Assembly (NCBI GenBank): GCA_021443235.1
Contig: JABUUJ010000003.1
Coordinates: 31,387-54,039 of the forward strand
Source of the DNA: Muribaculaceae bacterium
GTDB lineage: Bacteria > Bacteroidota > Bacteroidia > Bacteroidales > Muribaculaceae
Direction: 5' to 3'
DNA length: 22,653 nucleotides
A program made the translations under genes and the position numbers. The notes under the pieces are model-generated. The model was given only the letters and a program-made list of their open reading frames with translations. It did not search any database and was not told the origin of the DNA. This document shows, piece after piece, positions 20,345 to 22,653 of the stretch (positions within the stretch are counted from its first letter, which is position 1; every line of letters begins with the position of its first letter).

Positions 20345-20953
20345 ATGGCTAGATATACCGGTCCAAAATCTAAAATCGCTCGCAAGCTTGGTGAGCCCAT
20401 TTTCGGCGAAGATAAGGCTTATGCTAAGAAAAACTATCCTCCCGGACAGCATGGCGCCAACAAGAGAAGAAAACTCTCTGAGTACGGTACACAGCTTCGC
20501 GAAAAACAAAAAGCTAAATACACCTACGGTGTCCTTGAGCGTCAGTTCCGCAACCTCTTCAAAAAAGCCTCTTCGGCTAAGGGCGTAACTGGTGAAAACC
20601 TCCTCCAGCTACTCGAGCAGCGACTCGACAACGTCGTTTACCGCCTCGGTATCGCTCCATCACGCGCAGCAGCTCGTCAAATCGTTCTGCACCGTCACAT
20701 CACAGTCGACGGCGGCGTGGTTAACATCGCTTCTTACAGCGTGCAGCCCGGACAAGTAGTAGCAGTGCGCGAGAAGAGCAAGTCGCTCGAGGTTATCCAG
20801 GACGCTCTCGCTGGTTTCAACCACAGCAAGTACCCCTGGATCGAGTGGGACGAGAACGTAAAGGGCGGAAAGCTCCTCCACCTCCCACAGCGTGAGGATA
20901 TCCCTGAAAACATCAAGGAACAGTTGATCGTAGAGTTGTATTCTAAACAGTAA
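20345..20953 (+). CDS. rpsD: 30S ribosomal protein S4 (uS4), zinc-free type
   Basis: S4 is a primary 16S rRNA binder that nucleates 5'-domain assembly and affects accuracy. The 202-residue protein starts MARYTGPKSKIARKLGEPIF, contains no N-terminal cysteine cluster (so no zinc site), and carries an S4 RNA-binding domain at about residues 92-155 (RLDNVVYRLGIAPSRAAARQ, HITVDGGVVNI). The C-terminus REDIPENIKEQLIVELYSK is typical. It lies between rpsK and rpoA, the E. coli order. Confidence 0.98.
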   Translation: MARYTGPKSKIARKLGEPIFGEDKAYAKKNYPPGQHGANKRRKLSEYGTQLREKQKAKYTYGVLERQFRNLFKKASSAKGVTGENLLQLLEQRLDNVVYRLGIAPSRAAARQIVLHRHITVDGGVVNIASYSVQPGQVVAVREKSKSLEVIQDALAGFNHSKYPWIEWDENVKGGKLLHLPQREDIPENIKEQLIVELYSKQ

Positions 20954-20967
20954 AATCTTAACAATCC

Positions 20968-21966
20968 ATGGCTATTTTAGCTTTTCAGAAACCCGACAAG
21001 GTGCTTATGCTTGAAGCCGACAGCACCTTTGGCAAGTTCGAGTTCCGTCCTCTGGAGCCCGGCTACGGAGTCACCATCGGTAACGCTCTGCGCCGCATAC
21101 TCCTCTCAGGACTCGAGGGCTTTGCTATTTGCGACATCCGCATCGACGGTGTTTTGCACGAGTTCGCCACTATCCCCGGTGTAAAGGAAGACGTTACCAA
21201 CGTTATACTCAACCTCAAGAAGGTTCGACTCAAAAGAATCGTTGAGGACACCGAGAGCGAGAAGGCAACAGTCAAGGTTTCGGGCCAGGATGTGTTTAAG
21301 GCTGGTGACATCGGTAAGGTCCTCAGCGGGTTCGAAGTGCTCAACCCCGAGCTCGAAATCTGCCACATCGACCCTTCTACCGGATTCCAGATTGAACTTT
21401 CCATTAATAAGGGTCGCGGTTACATCCCAGCCGACGAGAACGCCAAGGCTAACCCCAACGCTCCCATCGACCAGATCGCTATCGACTCAATCTACACGCC
21501 CATTATTAATGTGAAAACTGTGGTAGAAAACTACCGCGTGGAACAGAAAACCGACTACGAGAAACTTATACTTGAAATCACCACCGACGGGTCTATTCAC
21601 CCAAAGGAGGCTCTCAAGGAAGCCGCTAAAATTCTCATCCAGCACTTCATGCTCTTCAGCGACGAGAAAATCGCTATCGACATTGAGCAGGGCGACGGCA
21701 CCGAGGAATTTGACGAGGAAGTACTGCACATGCGTCAACTCCTTAAGACTAAGCTCGTTGAGATGGACCTCTCGGTTCGCGCTCTCAACTGCCTCAAGTC
21801 GGCCGAGGTTGAGACCTTGGGCGAGCTCGTTGTGTTTAACAAAAACGACCTGTTGAAGTTCCGCAACTTCGGCAAAAAGTCGCTTTCCGAGCTTGAAGAA
21901 CTCCTTTCGGCTCACAGCCTGTCGTTTGGCATGGATATTTCAAAGTATAAATTAGATAAAGAGTAA
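20968..21966 (+). CDS. rpoA: DNA-directed RNA polymerase subunit alpha
   Basis: Alpha dimerises to scaffold RNA polymerase assembly and contacts promoters and activators through its C-terminal domain. At 332 residues it is full length. The N-terminal domain holds FEFRPLEPGYGVTIGNALRR and LLSGLEGFAICDIRIDGV; the C-terminal helix-hairpin-helix domain holds DLSVRALNCLKSAEVETLGE and LLKFRNFGKKSLSELEELL. It is placed between rpsD and rplQ, as usual, with rplQ six bases downstream. Confidence 0.98.
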   Translation: MAILAFQKPDKVLMLEADSTFGKFEFRPLEPGYGVTIGNALRRILLSGLEGFAICDIRIDGVLHEFATIPGVKEDVTNVILNLKKVRLKRIVEDTESEKATVKVSGQDVFKAGDIGKVLSGFEVLNPELEICHIDPSTGFQIELSINKGRGYIPADENAKANPNAPIDQIAIDSIYTPIINVKTVVENYRVEQKTDYEKLILEITTDGSIHPKEALKEAAKILIQHFMLFSDEKIAIDIEQGDGTEEFDEEVLHMRQLLKTKLVEMDLSVRALNCLKSAEVETLGELVVFNKNDLLKFRNFGKKSLSELEELLSAHSLSFGMDISKYKLDKE

Positions 21967-21972
21967 TTAACG

Positions 21973-22449
21973 ATGAGACACAATAAGAAATTCAACCACT
22001 TAAGCCGCAAGAAAGCTCACCGCGACGCGATGCTCTCTAACATGACTACATCGCTCATTCTCCACAAGAGAATCTTTACAACCCTTGCTAAAGCTAAGTC
22101 GCTCCGCGTCTTCGCCGAGCCTATCATCAACCGCGCTAAGGAGGACACTACTCCCTCTCGCCGTGTTGTATTCAGCTATCTTCAAAGCAAAGAGGCTGTC
22201 ACCGAGTTGTTCACTGTAATCGCTCCCAAGATTGCCGACCGTCCCGGTGGATACACTCGCATCCTCAAGCTGGGCAACCGTCTTGGCGACAACGCTAAGA
22301 CTTGCTTCATCGAGCTCGTTGACTTTAACGAGTCGATGCTCGCAGCCAAGGCTCAGGATGGCGCAGCTAAGAAAAAGACTACTCGCCGCAGCCGCCGCTC
22401 AGGCAAGAAGGCCGAGGCTCCCGCAGCCGAGGCTCCCGCTGCCGAGTAA
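21973..22449 (+). CDS. rplQ: 50S ribosomal protein L17 (bL17)
   Basis: L17 lies near the bottom of the 50S subunit by the tunnel exit. The first 115 or so residues match the family (MRHNKKFNHLSRKKAHRDAM, GGYTRILKLGNRLGDNAK, CFIELVDFNE). The product is longer than the 127-residue E. coli protein because of a lysine/arginine-rich then Ala/Glu/Pro-rich tail with repeats of the type EAPAAEAPAAE, probably disordered. It is the last gene of the operon; a strong terminator begins 36 bases after the stop. Confidence 0.97.
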   Translation: MRHNKKFNHLSRKKAHRDAMLSNMTTSLILHKRIFTTLAKAKSLRVFAEPIINRAKEDTTPSRRVVFSYLQSKEAVTELFTVIAPKIADRPGGYTRILKLGNRLGDNAKTCFIELVDFNESMLAAKAQDGAAKKKTTRRSRRSGKKAEAPAAEAPAAE

Positions 22450-22484
22450 TCACCCCTCGATTTATCACTCCCGTGATATACACC

Positions 22485-22518
22485 AGCATCCCAGTACCCC
22501 AACTGGGATGCTTTTTTT
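22485..22518 (+). terminator. Intrinsic terminator of the ribosomal super-operon
   Basis: AGCATCCCAG (22485-22494) and CTGGGATGCT (22503-22512) form a perfect 10-bp stem with an 8-base loop, followed by a T-run to 22518. A small extra hairpin, ATCAC/GTGAT at 22464-22477, lies between the rplQ stop and this terminator. Confidence 0.92.
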
Positions 22519-22550
22519 GCATCCATGGCGTTACTTTTTCGCCGTTTTAT

Positions 22551-22581
22551 TTCGTTTTTGCACGCTTTTTGACTAAATTTG
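22551..22581 (+). promoter_or_regulatory. Promoter candidate for the next gene to the right
   Basis: TAAATTTG at 22574-22581 matches the -7 consensus. The best -33 at the right distance is TTCG at 22551-22554 (19-base spacer), one base off TTTG. It follows the operon terminator and faces the gene starting near the window edge. Confidence 0.5.
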
Positions 22582-22638
22582 CACTCACATACAATTAACC
22601 CAAATAGTTCATTAGAATTTTGAAGTATTTTTGAATTT

Positions 22639-22653
22639 ATGTCGAGCCGATTT
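22639..22653 (+). CDS. Possible start of the next gene (5 codons, partial)
   Basis: An ATG at 22639 opens the frame MSSRF to the window edge, about 58 bases after the -7 box. With five codons nothing can be said about the product, and the true start could be elsewhere. Confidence 0.2.

Noticed and set aside
1..22653. tRNA or rRNA genes, CRISPR arrays, insertion sequences, integrases or toxin-antitoxin pairs
   Set aside because: I looked for cloverleaf-like sequences, regularly spaced repeats, terminal inverted repeats and transposase or integrase motifs and saw none.

Overview
The window comes from a member of the Bacteroidota, most likely order Bacteroidales (perhaps near Muribaculaceae; the family is a guess). 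Three things point there. Promoters match the Bacteroidetes sigma-ABfr form TTTG-N20-TAnnTTTG, with the same -7 box TAACTTTG in front of rfbC, rpsL and (reversed) the GlmU-family gene. Most starts lack a Shine-Dalgarno sequence and sit after A/T-rich spacers. The GlmU-like enzyme is the short Bacteroidetes form without a GxGTRM loop.

Layout. Positions 1-3032 hold three leftward genes: the start of a membrane phosphoglycerol-transferase/sulfatase-like protein (cut by the window edge), an alternative GlmU, and an AT-rich AlbA_2/HATPase_c_4 (Schlafen-like) accessory gene. Positions 3033-3290 are a divergent promoter region. rfbC (dTDP-4-dehydrorhamnose 3,5-epimerase) then reads right. A structured spacer and a clear promoter lead into one uninterrupted run of 33 rightward genes from 4126 to 22449, ended by a strong intrinsic terminator at 22485-22518. 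A new promoter and the first codons of another gene lie at the right edge.

The 33-gene run is a fused str-S10-spc-alpha cluster: rpsL, rpsG, fusA, rpsJ, rplC, rplD, rplW, rplB, rpsS, rplV, rpsC, rplP, rpmC, rpsQ, rplN, rplX, rplE, rpsN, rpsH, rplF, rplR, rpsE, rpmD, rplO, secY, map, infA, rpmJ, rpsM, rpsK, rpsD, rpoA, rplQ. It supplies ribosomal proteins, elongation factor G, initiation factor 1, the translocon pore, N-terminal methionine removal and the RNA polymerase alpha subunit. tuf and adk, found in the E. coli counterparts, are absent.

I found no new defence, mobile or biosynthetic system. The points most worth a second look are RNA-level: a 21-bp hairpin immediately after the predicted rpsL transcription start, hairpins in the long spacers before rpsG, rpsH, rpsM and rpsD (candidate feedback sites), and near-perfect Shine-Dalgarno sequences at only a few genes (rplW, rplF, and less clearly rplE and map) in a phylum that mostly does without them. 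The accessory AlbA_2 gene also has an odd repeat-bearing linker.
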